Positions 1 through 6,401 of a stretch of DNA of 6,401 bases are shown here, piece by piece. The position numbers and the translations under genes are program-made. The notes beneath the pieces were generated by a model, which ran no database searches, was not told the origin of the DNA, and saw nothing but the letters and a program-made list of their open reading frames with translations. This DNA is from Rhodospirillales bacterium. Lineage in GTDB: Bacteria > Pseudomonadota > Alphaproteobacteria > Acetobacterales > Acetobacteraceae. The stretch's first letter is position 1. Every line of letters begins with the position of its first letter. Where the stretch lies: the NCBI GenBank assembly GCA_903644035.1, contig CAHJXG010000479.1, positions 1 to 6,401 of the forward strand, read 5' to 3'.

Positions 1-137
1 GCGGCTTCCCGCCGGGTCGGGGCACGCGGCGCGGTCCGTGGCGGCGGATGGCTGGACGCTGGCGGGGTCGGAGGCTGCTGCGCCGCCGCCGGACCAGCCG
101 ACAGCAGCGCGATGAGGGCGAGGAGCCGTGCGACCAT
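1..137 (-). CDS. Exported protein, N-terminal fragment (runs off left edge)
   Basis: Reading the minus strand from an ATG at 137-135 gives 45 codons with no stop before the window edge. The N-terminus is a convincing Sec signal peptide: Met-Val-Ala-Arg, a hydrophobic stretch LLALIALLSAG, then PAAAQ, with likely cleavage after Ala-Ala-Ala or just beyond. A Pro/Ser/Arg-rich segment follows. An AGGAA Shine-Dalgarno-like sequence lies a few bases upstream, and the gene starts 38 nt after the dsrE-like stop codon on the same strand, so it is probably the third gene of the moeB-dsrE transcript. The mature domain is outside the window, so no function can be assigned. A periplasmic peptidoglycan hydrolase activator (EnvC type) would fit the style of the N-terminus, but that is a guess. 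Confidence 0.6.
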   Translation of the reverse strand, partial: MVARLLALIALLSAGPAAAQQPPTPPASSHPPPRTAPRAPTRREA

Positions 138-175
138 GAACCATTCCTGCCAACAAGGGCGGCGCCGGGTCAAGT

Positions 176-553
176 TCAGAGCGAAATGATCTGGCCGCCC
201 GCGGCGGCCGAGAGGAAGGCAGGCACGCCCGCGACCTCCACTCCCTGCCACAAGGGCGCACCGTCCAGACCGGCCATCCGCAGCCCGGCGTCGCACGCCA
301 GCAAGGCCACGCCCAGCTCGGCCGCCGCCTCCCGCAACTCGTCCAGCCCGGCGACGCCGGTCGCCCGCACCGCCTGGTCGCGCGTGGCATCGTCAAGGCC
401 GGACCAGTCCCGCAACAGCGCATGGCAGCCCGCATTGGTCGCGAACACGCAGACCCGGCGTCCGATGGCGGCCGCGCCGGCCGCCAGCACGAAGGCGTAG
501 TGCGCCCGCTCATGCCCCCCCGAGATCAGCAGGATGCCGAGCGGCTCAGCCAT
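176..553 (-). CDS. DsrE-family small sulfur-relay-like protein
   Basis: This is a 125-residue protein beginning [13 protein letters not shown]. It looks like the DsrE/DsrF/TusD-like fold: an N-terminal beta-strand, then GGHERAHYAFVLA (about 12-24), then a strand GRRVCVFATNAG (31-42), and later the segment LLACDAGLRMAGL (84-96). That last segment resembles the ACxxSMxxxG region of DsrE-like proteins. Cysteines are C35, C43 and C87; C87 sits where members of this group often carry a reactive Cys. Known relatives pass persulfide sulfur or bind small thiols in the cytoplasm. The frame stays open upstream, but ATG at 553 is preferred because it removes an Arg-rich, non-conserved extension and starts directly before the first core strand. 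Its first 8 nt overlap the end of moeB, pointing to translational coupling. The substrate is unknown; family placement is fairly sure and the role is inferred. Confidence 0.78.
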   Translation of the reverse strand: MAEPLGILLISGGHERAHYAFVLAAGAAAIGRRVCVFATNAGCHALLRDWSGLDDATRDQAVRATGVAGLDELREAAAELGVALLACDAGLRMAGLDGAPLWQGVEVAGVPAFLSAAAGGQIISL

Positions 554-1337
554 GCGCCGAAAGGTCCCGCAGCGTCGGGTGGTCGCCGCAGGCCGGGCAG
601 GCCGGGTCACGGCGCAGGGTCACGGTGCGCACCCGAGCGGCGAGCGCGTCCCAGATCAGCAGCCGGCCGGACAGGCTTTCGCCGATGTCCATGACCTCCT
701 TCAGGACCTCGGTGGCCTGCAGGCTGCCCATCACGCCGGTGACCGCGCCCAGAATGCCGGCCTCGCCGCAGGACGGGATCAGGCCGTCGGGCGGCGGCGC
801 CGGATGCAGGCAGCGGTAGCAGGGGCCGCCCGCGTGCGGCTTGAACGTCGAGAGCTGGCCGTCGAAGCGCAGCACGGCGGCGGACACCAGGGTGCGCCGC
901 GCAAGCACGCAGGCGTCGGACACCAGGAACCGGGTGGCAAAGTTGTCGCTGCCGTCGCAGACCAGGTCATAATCGGCGATCAGGCCCAGGGCGTTGCCGG
1001 CATCGAGCCGGACCCGGTGCGCATCCACCGCGACGGCCGGGTTGATCGCGCGGGCGGCGGCGGCGGCGGACTGCACCTTGGGCTGGCCCACCCGGTCCGT
1101 CGTGTGGGCGATCTGCCGCTGCAGGTTCGATAGGTCCACCGTGTCGTCGTCCACCAGCCCGACCGTCCCGACCCCGGCGGCTGCCAGGTAAAGCGCCAGC
1201 GGGCTGCCGAGGCCGCCCGCGCCGATCACCAGCACCCGGGCCGCGCGCAGCTTCGCCTGTCCCACGCCGCCCACCTCCGCCAGCAGGATGTGGCGCGAGT
1301 ACCGGCTGATCTCGTCTTCGGTGAAATCCAAGTCCAT
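546..1337 (-). CDS. moeB: MoeB/ThiF-family adenylyltransferase (E1-like)
   Basis: This 263-residue protein has the layout of bacterial MoeB/ThiF/HesA enzymes. These adenylate the C-terminal glycine of a ubiquitin-like sulfur carrier (MoaD or ThiS) so that it can become a thiocarboxylate for molybdopterin or thiamin synthesis. It opens with [16 protein letters not shown], the usual MoeB start. The ATP-binding motif GAGGLGSP is at 39-46, [14 protein letters not shown] at 63-76 with the conserved Arg74, a conserved Lys at 87, and [10 protein letters not shown] at 127-136 with the metal-binding Asp131. The structural zinc site has two CxxC pairs: C173/C176 and C247/C250. C190 in SCGEAG matches the loop Cys of MoeB. 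There is no C-terminal rhodanese domain. ATG at 1337 is chosen because the family starts there, although the preceding Shine-Dalgarno is weak; the open frame further upstream runs antisense into queC and is spurious. MoeB and ThiF cannot be told apart securely without moaD or thiS nearby. Confidence 0.9.
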   Translation of the reverse strand: MDLDFTEDEISRYSRHILLAEVGGVGQAKLRAARVLVIGAGGLGSPLALYLAAAGVGTVGLVDDDTVDLSNLQRQIAHTTDRVGQPKVQSAAAAARAINPAVAVDAHRVRLDAGNALGLIADYDLVCDGSDNFATRFLVSDACVLARRTLVSAAVLRFDGQLSTFKPHAGGPCYRCLHPAPPPDGLIPSCGEAGILGAVTGVMGSLQATEVLKEVMDIGESLSGRLLIWDALAARVRTVTLRRDPACPACGDHPTLRDLSAHG

Positions 1338-1385
1338 AAGAGGGCAGTTGGGTGGTGCGGGCGCGGAAAACCATGGGGACAGGCG

Positions 1386-2066
1386 ATGGATGAGGGCGCG
1401 CTGGTGCTGTTCAGCGGCGGGCAGGACAGCACGGCTTGCCTGGCCTGGGCGCTGGAGCGGTTCGACCGCGTGGAGACGGTCGGCTTCGCCTACGGCCAGC
1501 GCCATGCCGTCGAGCTGGCGTGCCGCGGCCCCGTGCGCGACGCGCTCGCCGGGCGGTGGGGGGCGCGGCTCGGGCCGGATGTCGTGATCGACCTCACGTC
1601 GTCGTTCGATGCGCTCGGGCGCACGGCGCTCACCTCCGATGCGGCCATCGCGATGGGGGAGGACGGCCTGCCCAACACCTTCGTGCCCGGCCGCAACCTG
1701 CTGTTCCTGACCTATGCGGCGGCGCTCGCCCATCGCCGCGGCCTGCGCCGCATCGTGGGCGGCATGTGCGAGACGGATTTCAGCGGCTACCCGGACTGCC
1801 GCGACGACACGGTGAAAGCGATGCAGCTCGCGCTCAACCTCGGCATGGAGCGCCGCTTTGTGCTGGAAACGCCGCTCATGTGGCTGGACAAGGCCGCGAC
1901 CTGGGCGCTGGCCGACCGTTTGGGCATCGTGGCGCTCACGGTCGAGCACACGCATAGCTGCTACGTCGGGGACCGCAGCCGCCGGCACGACTGGGGCTGG
2001 GGCTGCGGCGCCTGCCCGGCATGCGAGCTGCGCGCCGCCGGGTGGCGGCGCTGGCGGGGGGAATAG
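1386..2066 (+). CDS. queC: 7-cyano-7-deazaguanine synthase QueC
   Basis: QueC converts 7-carboxy-7-deazaguanine to preQ0 using ATP and ammonia, in the cytoplasmic pathway to queuosine tRNA modification. The 226-residue product has the PP-loop SGGQDST (10-16), YGQRH (36-40), [11 protein letters not shown] (97-107), [15 protein letters not shown] (126-140), and the C-terminal zinc site formed by C192 and the GCGACPAC cluster (C207, C210, C213). This is the complete set expected for QueC, at normal length. The ATG at 1386 starts five residues before the first core strand, with a GGGGACAGG stretch upstream as a modest ribosome site. It is divergent from moeB with 48 nt between start codons, and is followed after 4 nt by dedA. 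No preQ1 riboswitch-like element is visible in that short leader. Other queuosine genes are not in the window. Confidence 0.96.
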   Translation: MDEGALVLFSGGQDSTACLAWALERFDRVETVGFAYGQRHAVELACRGPVRDALAGRWGARLGPDVVIDLTSSFDALGRTALTSDAAIAMGEDGLPNTFVPGRNLLFLTYAAALAHRRGLRRIVGGMCETDFSGYPDCRDDTVKAMQLALNLGMERRFVLETPLMWLDKAATWALADRLGIVALTVEHTHSCYVGDRSRRHDWGWGCGACPACELRAAGWRRWRGE

Positions 2067-2070
2067 GGGC

Positions 2071-2745
2071 GTGTTCGATTTCGATTTGCCGGGCCTGGTC
2101 CAGCATCACGGCTTCTGGGTGGTCGGCGCCGTCATCTTCTTCGAGAGCATGGGCGTGCCGCTGCCGGGCGAGAGCCTGCTGATCGCAGCCGCGCTCTATG
2201 CCGCCACGACGGGCGACATCACCATCGAGCACGTGGTCGCGGCCTCGGCGCTCGGCGCGGTGCTGGGGGACAACGCCGGCTACCTGGTCGGGCGTCGGAT
2301 CGGCCCGCCGGTGCTGGCGCGCTACGGCCCGCGCGTCGGCCTGACCTTGGACCGGCAGCGCCTGGGGCGGTTCCTGTTCCTGCGCCATGGCGGCAAGGTG
2401 GTGTTCTTCGGGCGCTTCATCGCGTTCCTGCGCACCTTCGCCGCCCTGCTCGCCGGAGCGAACCACATGCCGTGGCAACGCTTCCTGGTTTGGAACGCCC
2501 TGGGCGGCGTGTTCTGGACCTGCCTCTACGGCTTCGGCGCCTACCTGCTGGGCAATCAGGTCCATCGCCTGGTGGGGCCGTTCGGCATCGCCGTCGGCGC
2601 CGTGGCGCTGGCCGTCGTCGTGCTGTCGGTGCGCTTCGTGCGCCGGCACGAGGCGCGGCTGATTGAGGAGGCGAAGGCCGAGATGGGTGAGCAGGAGACC
2701 GCTGCCAGCCAAGCGCAGACCGGACGCGTCCGGTCCAAGTCTTAG
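2071..2745 (+). CDS. DedA-family inner-membrane protein, GTG start
   Basis: This 224-residue DedA/SNARE-associated (VTT) family protein carries the hydrophobic segments and signature residues of the family. FFESMGVPLPGES (23-35) contains the early acidic residue, GDNAGYLVGRRIG (66-78) follows, then the motif GRFIAFLRTF (114-123) with Arg115 and Arg121 six apart, AGANHMPWQRF (128-138), and a tail transmembrane helix around 171-190. Some family members are undecaprenyl-phosphate or other lipid flippases/scramblases that also affect pH and cationic peptide tolerance. Here the motif has Ala118 where Pro is common. The last ~30 residues are charged, polar and probably cytoplasmic. GTG at 2071 is chosen because it follows the queC stop by 4 nt with a G-rich ribosome site in the end of queC, and because anything earlier would lie inside queC. 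Transcription and translation are probably coupled to queC. The exact substrate cannot be read from the sequence. Confidence 0.9.
   Translation: MFDFDLPGLVQHHGFWVVGAVIFFESMGVPLPGESLLIAAALYAATTGDITIEHVVAASALGAVLGDNAGYLVGRRIGPPVLARYGPRVGLTLDRQRLGRFLFLRHGGKVVFFGRFIAFLRTFAALLAGANHMPWQRFLVWNALGGVFWTCLYGFGAYLLGNQVHRLVGPFGIAVGAVALAVVVLSVRFVRRHEARLIEEAKAEMGEQETAASQAQTGRVRSKS
2718..2735. repeat. 18-bp perfect palindrome at the 3' end of dedA
   Basis: GACCGGACGCGTCCGGTC is identical to its own reverse complement. It lies inside the last codons of dedA (around Thr-Gly-Arg-Val-Arg-Ser), 8 nt before the stop codon. It could fold as the first hairpin of the dedA 3' end or be a protein-binding dyad. No T-tract follows. 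Confidence 0.6.
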
Positions 2746-2761
2746 GGTTGCCAAACGCAAG

Positions 2762-2786
2762 CCCCGTCATGCCAGGCATGACGGGG
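2762..2786. terminator. Perfect hairpin between convergent dedA and aceA
   Basis: CCCCGTCATG pairs perfectly with CATGACGGGG across a 5-nt CCAGG centre, giving a 10-bp stem with 12-fold symmetry around position 2774. It begins 16 nt after the dedA stop and lies between two convergent genes, which fits a bidirectional terminator. It lacks a clear T-run on either side, so it may instead be an intergenic palindromic repeat or an mRNA 3'-stabilising structure. Confidence 0.6.
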
Positions 2787-2814
2787 TGAACACGCAGACG
2801 TCGTGTCCCTTAAG

Positions 2815-2843
2815 CCTGCCGCGGGCCATAGGCCGTTGGCAGG
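2815..2843 (-). terminator. Imperfect hairpin downstream of aceA
   Basis: CCTGCC (2815-2820) pairs with GGCAGG (2838-2843), and inside it GGCC (2824-2827) pairs with GGCC (2831-2834) around an ATA loop, with a 3x3 internal mismatch. It sits 19 nt past the aceA stop in the direction of aceA transcription, so it may end or protect the aceA mRNA. There is no U-tract, so intrinsic termination is uncertain. Confidence 0.4.
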
Positions 2844-2861
2844 AGTGCGTGAGGCTTGGAC

Positions 2862-4286
<1,425 letters not shown>

Positions 4287-4292
4287 CGGGGA

Positions 4293-4298
4293 TCTCCT
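4293..4298 (-). promoter_or_regulatory. Ribosome binding site of aceA
   Basis: On the minus strand this reads AGGAGA, 6 nt before the ATG at 4286. It decides the start of aceA against the in-frame GTG at 4307, which would place this site inside the coding region. Confidence 0.8.
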
Positions 4299-4313
4299 GT
4301 TCGGCACCCGTGA

Positions 4314-4342
4314 ATTATTGACATTGCACCTGCGAACACCAA
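4314..4342 (-). promoter_or_regulatory. Candidate aceA promoter
   Basis: On the minus strand, TTGGTG (4342-4337) as a -35 element is followed after exactly 17 nt by AATAAT (4319-4314), a 5/6 match to TATAAT. Transcription would begin about 20 nt before the aceA start codon, leaving room for the AGGAGA ribosome site. The -35 match is weak (3/6), as expected for an activator-dependent promoter. This is inferred from sequence only. Confidence 0.45.
4324..4336. promoter_or_regulatory. Candidate ScfR operator (TTGCA...TGCGAA)
   Basis: TTGCACCTGCGAA is a near-dyad: TTGCA and TGC(G)AA are inverted copies with one extra base. RamB/PccR-type regulators are known to recognise TTTGCAAA-like half-sites. 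The element lies inside the 17-nt spacer of the candidate aceA promoter and within the AT-rich gap shared by aceA and the regulator. The match is partial, so this is a hypothesis. Confidence 0.3.
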
Positions 4343-4417
4343 CCCATAATCTATCGTGGAACGGGTAACGGCGTCGCTGAATTGTTCATACCTCTGGTAA
4401 ATCAGTAAAGGTTGTAA

Positions 4418-5809
4418 ATGGCTGCACCGCTCATCGGCCGCACCGTCCGCCGCCTGCGCCAGGAGCAATCCATGACGCAGCAGGCGCTGGCGGTGCGGCT
4501 CGGCATCTCCGCCAGCTACCTGAACCTGATCGAGCACGAGCAGCGCGCCATCACCGCGAGCCTCCTGATCAAGCTCGCCGAGACCCTGCACGTCGATCTC
4601 GCCACCCTGTCCGGCGCGCAGGAGCGGCAGCTTGAGGCCGGGCTGCGCGAGGTGTTCGCCGACGTGCTGCTGGATCAGCCGGTGCCCGAGTCGGAGATCG
4701 CGGCGCTCGCCGGCAGCAGCCCGGCCGCCGGGCGTGCGGTGCTCGCGGTGTATCGCGCCTGGCGCGTGGCGCGGGAGGACAGCAGCGGCATCGCCCTGCC
4801 GTCCGGCCGCCGCCTGCTGCTGCCGCACGAGGAGGCGCGCGACGTGTTCCACGAGCGCGCCAACCACTTCCCCGAACTGGAAGTGGCCGCTGAGACGGTC
4901 GGCGCCGCCCTGCCGCCCGAGCCGTCCGAGCTGAACCACGCCATCGCCGAGCGCCTGCGCCGGGAGCACGGCCTGCACATCCAGGTCGCCCCCACCGACG
5001 GCGCGCTCCGCCGCTACGACCCGGCGACCCGCAGCCTGCTGCTGTCGGAGCAGCTCCCGCGCGAAAGCCGCGGCTTCCATCTGGCGTTCCAGCTGGCGCT
5101 GCTGGAGGCGCGCGACGCCGTGGAGGCACAGGTTGCCGCCATCGCGCCGAGCACGCCGGAGGCCGGGTCGGTGATCCGCCTGGCCCTGCTCAACTACATC
5201 GCCGCCGCCCTGCTCATGCCCTACGAGCCGGTGCGGGCCGCGGCCGTGGAGTTGCGGCACGACGTGGACGCGCTCGCCGCCCGCTTCGGCGTGAGCTTCG
5301 AGCAGGCCTGCCACCGCCTGTCGTCGCTGCAGCGGTCGGGCAGCCGCGGGGTGCCGTTCTTCTTCCTCCGCGTGGACCCGGCGGGCAACGTCAGCAAGCG
5401 GTTCTCCGCCGCCGGCTTTCCCTTCGCGCGCTACGGCGGGTCCTGCCCGCGCTGGGTGGTGCACGCGGCCTTCGCGGCGCCGGGTCAGGTGCAGGTGCAG
5501 GTGGCGCAGCTGCCGGACGGCGCGACCTTCCTGTGCTTCGCCCGCTGCGTGGTCGGCCGCGCCTCTGCCTGGGGGGAGCCGCCGCCCACCCATGTGATCG
5601 CCATGGGCTGCGCCGTGGAGCACGCGGGCGCGCTGGTCTATGCGGACGGCATCAACCTGGAGCGCGCCGCGGTCGGCATCGGGCTGTCGTGCCGGCTGTG
5701 CGACCGCCAGAACTGCCGCAGCCGGGCCTTCCCGCCGCTGGAGCACCGCCTGGCGCTCGACCCGCTGCTGGCGAGCGACAGCCCGTATCGTTTTGCGCCG
5801 CGATCCTGA
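4418..5809 (+). CDS. ScfR-family (RamB/PccR-like) acyl-CoA-responsive regulator
   Basis: This 463-residue transcription factor has the ScfR layout. An N-terminal XRE helix-turn-helix spans about residues 7-61 and includes RRLRQEQSMTQQALAVRLGI and SASYLNLIEH. A middle IrrE/M78-like region holds the segment GFHLAFQLALLE (219-230) and NYIAAALLMPYEPV (259-272). A C-terminal DUF2083-like domain has CPRW (343-346) and a Cys cluster, CRLCDRQNCRSRAFPPL (425-441). Known relatives (RamB, PrpR, PccR, MldR) bind short-chain acyl-CoAs and control glyoxylate-shunt or propionyl-CoA genes. The middle region lacks a HExxH protease motif, as expected for these regulators. ATG at 4418 has AAAGG about 6 nt upstream and starts just before the helix-turn-helix. 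Divergence from aceA makes aceA its likely target; the ligand, perhaps acetyl-CoA or another short acyl-CoA, is inferred. A three-fold CAGGTG hexamer at 5486-5503 encodes QVQVQV. Confidence 0.92.
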   Translation: MAAPLIGRTVRRLRQEQSMTQQALAVRLGISASYLNLIEHEQRAITASLLIKLAETLHVDLATLSGAQERQLEAGLREVFADVLLDQPVPESEIAALAGSSPAAGRAVLAVYRAWRVAREDSSGIALPSGRRLLLPHEEARDVFHERANHFPELEVAAETVGAALPPEPSELNHAIAERLRREHGLHIQVAPTDGALRRYDPATRSLLLSEQLPRESRGFHLAFQLALLEARDAVEAQVAAIAPSTPEAGSVIRLALLNYIAAALLMPYEPVRAAAVELRHDVDALAARFGVSFEQACHRLSSLQRSGSRGVPFFFLRVDPAGNVSKRFSAAGFPFARYGGSCPRWVVHAAFAAPGQVQVQVAQLPDGATFLCFARCVVGRASAWGEPPPTHVIAMGCAVEHAGALVYADGINLERAAVGIGLSCRLCDRQNCRSRAFPPLEHRLALDPLLASDSPYRFAPRS

Positions 5810-5874
5810 GGGGATGTAACGGCCGCCGTCCGTGCTATCTCACCCGCGGGCTGGGACCGTTTCCCCGCCGATCC

Positions 5875-5879
5875 AGGAG
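5875..5879 (+). promoter_or_regulatory. Ribosome binding site of the PCu(A)C gene
   Basis: AGGAG lies 7 nt before the ATG at 5887. It fixes the start just ahead of the signal peptide and rules out the long open frame that continues upstream inside scfR. The 77-nt gap between scfR and this gene shows no clear promoter or terminator. Confidence 0.8.
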
Positions 5880-5886
5880 TGACCCG

Positions 5887-6375
5887 ATGCGCCCTCTCAT
5901 CCTCGCGCTTGGCTTGCTGGCGTCCATGGCCATGCCTGCCGCCGCCCAGGCGCCCGGCGTGCGTGCGGAGCAGCCCTGGGCACGCGCCACGGCCCCGCGG
6001 CAGACCGTGGGCGGCGTCTACGTGACCCTGACCAGCCCTGTCGATGACCGGTTGCTGGGGGCCAGCAGCCCCGTCGCCGGCCGTGGGGAGGTGCACGAGA
6101 TGACGATGGACGGCAACGTGATGAAGATGCGGGAGCTGGCGGACGGGCTGAGGCTGCCGGCCGGGCGTGCGGTCGCGCTGACGCCGGGCGGCCTGCATCT
6201 CATGCTGGTGGGATTGCAGCAGCCCTTGGTGGCTGGCCAGGTGATCCCGGTGCAGCTCCGCTTCGAGCATGCGCCGCCGCTCGACCTGCAGGTGACGGTC
6301 GCGCCGGTCGGCGCGCAGGGGCCGGGCGGGGCGGGGCGCGTCGTGGCGAAGCCGGGCATGGAGCACGCGCATTGA
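5887..6375 (+). CDS. Periplasmic copper chaperone PCu(A)C
   Basis: This 162-residue secreted protein has a signal peptide (residues 1 to about 20, ending MPAAAQA) and the PCu(A)C/DUF461 cupredoxin-like domain. The domain contains QPWARATAPRQTVGGVYVTL (29-48), and the Cu(I) ligands follow the family pattern: H70 and M72 in HEM, M81, and H104-x-M106 in LHLML. H70 and M81 are ten residues apart as in the family; the M81-H104 gap is 22, one more than the often quoted 21. Relatives carry Cu(I) in the periplasm and deliver it to the CuA or CuB site of cytochrome c oxidase, usually with a SCO protein. The extra C-terminal GMEHAH adds Met and His that may also bind metal. The probable next gene overlaps its stop codon. 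It is unrelated to the adjacent regulator except by position. Confidence 0.92.
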   Translation: MRPLILALGLLASMAMPAAAQAPGVRAEQPWARATAPRQTVGGVYVTLTSPVDDRLLGASSPVAGRGEVHEMTMDGNVMKMRELADGLRLPAGRAVALTPGGLHLMLVGLQQPLVAGQVIPVQLRFEHAPPLDLQVTVAPVGAQGPGGAGRVVAKPGMEHAH

Positions 6376-6401
6376 CCCTGCGGCGCCGTCTGCTGCTGCT
6401 C
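6372..6401 (+). CDS. Start of a membrane/exported protein, possibly SCO-like (cut by right edge)
   Basis: A TTG at 6372-6374 shares the TTGA overlap with the stop of the PCu(A)C gene and opens a frame of ten codons to the window edge. It begins Met-Thr-Leu-Arg-Arg-Arg followed by four leucines: a positive N-terminus then hydrophobic residues, as in a signal or anchor helix. SCO1/SenC copper proteins often follow PCu(A)C genes, so that is the favoured guess. Only ten codons are visible, so neither the gene nor its function is certain. Confidence 0.4.
   Translation, partial: MTLRRRLLLL

Larger units (their letters stand above)
4311..4417. promoter_or_regulatory. AT-rich divergent control region between aceA and scfR
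   Basis: This is the most AT-rich stretch of the window. It contains a perfect TTGACA at 4318-4323 and CATAAT at 4345-4350 on the plus strand, but their 21-nt spacing is too long for a standard sigma-70 promoter. TGAATT occurs twice, at 4311-4316 and 4378-4383, each followed by a similar TT..CAT sequence. Near the regulator start, GTAAA is repeated three times at 4397, 4405 and 4414. These could be regulator contact sites or parts of the regulator's own promoter. Confidence 0.5.

Noticed and set aside
1338..1385. Riboswitch or operator in the moeB-queC gap
   Set aside because: Only 48 nt and GC-rich, with no preQ1-type aptamer features or clear dyad visible.
1338..1988. Upstream extension of the moeB frame to 480 residues
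   Set aside because: The added 217 residues run antisense through queC and are Arg/Ala/His-rich. The MoeB family starts at the ATG at 1337.
546..2066. E1-like enzyme next to a QueC-like protein as a possible defence system (QatC-like or CBASS-like)
   Set aside because: The two genes are divergent, each has full canonical housekeeping motifs and length, and no nuclease, cyclase, E2-like or effector gene is nearby.
4318..4350. TTGACA...CATAAT as a strong promoter for scfR
   Set aside because: Both boxes match well, but the 21-nt spacing is too long for a normal sigma-70 promoter. Kept only as a note in the control region.
5486..5503. Tandem CAGGTG hexamer (three copies) as a repeat element
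   Set aside because: It is in frame inside scfR and encodes QVQVQV, an ordinary alternating beta-strand. Three copies are too few to call a repeat array.
5533..5886. Upstream extension of the PCu(A)C frame into scfR
   Set aside because: A clear AGGAG site, ATG and signal peptide at 5887 mark the real start. The extension is an off-frame reading of scfR.

Overview
The window is uniformly GC-rich, roughly 70% by eye, and densely packed with bacterial genes. Gene content and protein style suggest an alphaproteobacterium, most likely from the Acetobacteraceae/Rhodospirillales. The evidence is an RamB/PccR-type acyl-CoA regulator next to isocitrate lyase, a PCu(A)C copper chaperone, and heavy Ala/Arg/Gly codon bias. 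This placement is inferred from the look of the genes, not from a database match.

Layout. Positions 1-1337, minus strand: a cluster read as moeB/thiF-type E1-like enzyme, then a DsrE-family small protein overlapping it by 8 nt, then the signal-peptide end of an exported protein that runs off the left edge. Positions 1386-2745, plus strand and divergent from moeB across 48 nt: queC (preQ0 synthase) followed after 4 nt by a DedA-family membrane protein with a GTG start. Positions 2746-2861: a gap between convergent genes holding several inverted repeats, probably terminators for dedA and aceA. Positions 2862-4286, minus strand: isocitrate lyase aceA with an unusual His/Asp-containing C-terminal tail. 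Positions 4287-4417: an AT-rich divergent control region. Positions 4418-5809, plus strand: a short-chain fatty acyl-CoA regulator (ScfR) family protein. Positions 5887-6375: a secreted PCu(A)C copper chaperone. From 6372 there is the probable start of another exported or membrane protein, perhaps SCO-like, cut by the right edge.

How the genes work together. The clearest unit is aceA with its divergent ScfR-type regulator. It has the architecture of an acetate/fatty-acid switch, in which the regulator senses an acyl-CoA and controls entry into the glyoxylate shunt. A candidate aceA promoter has a TTGCA/TGCGAA element in its spacer. The overlapping moeB and dsrE reading frames suggest coordinated sulfur-activation chemistry. 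queC-dedA looks like a simple coupled pair with no obvious functional link. The PCu(A)C gene and its probable downstream partner fit copper delivery to a heme-copper oxidase.

The families are all known, and I saw no phage, CRISPR, transposon or clear defence locus. The points worth a second look are the aceA/scfR control region, the AceA tail, the moeB-dsrE overlap and the structured gap between the convergent genes.
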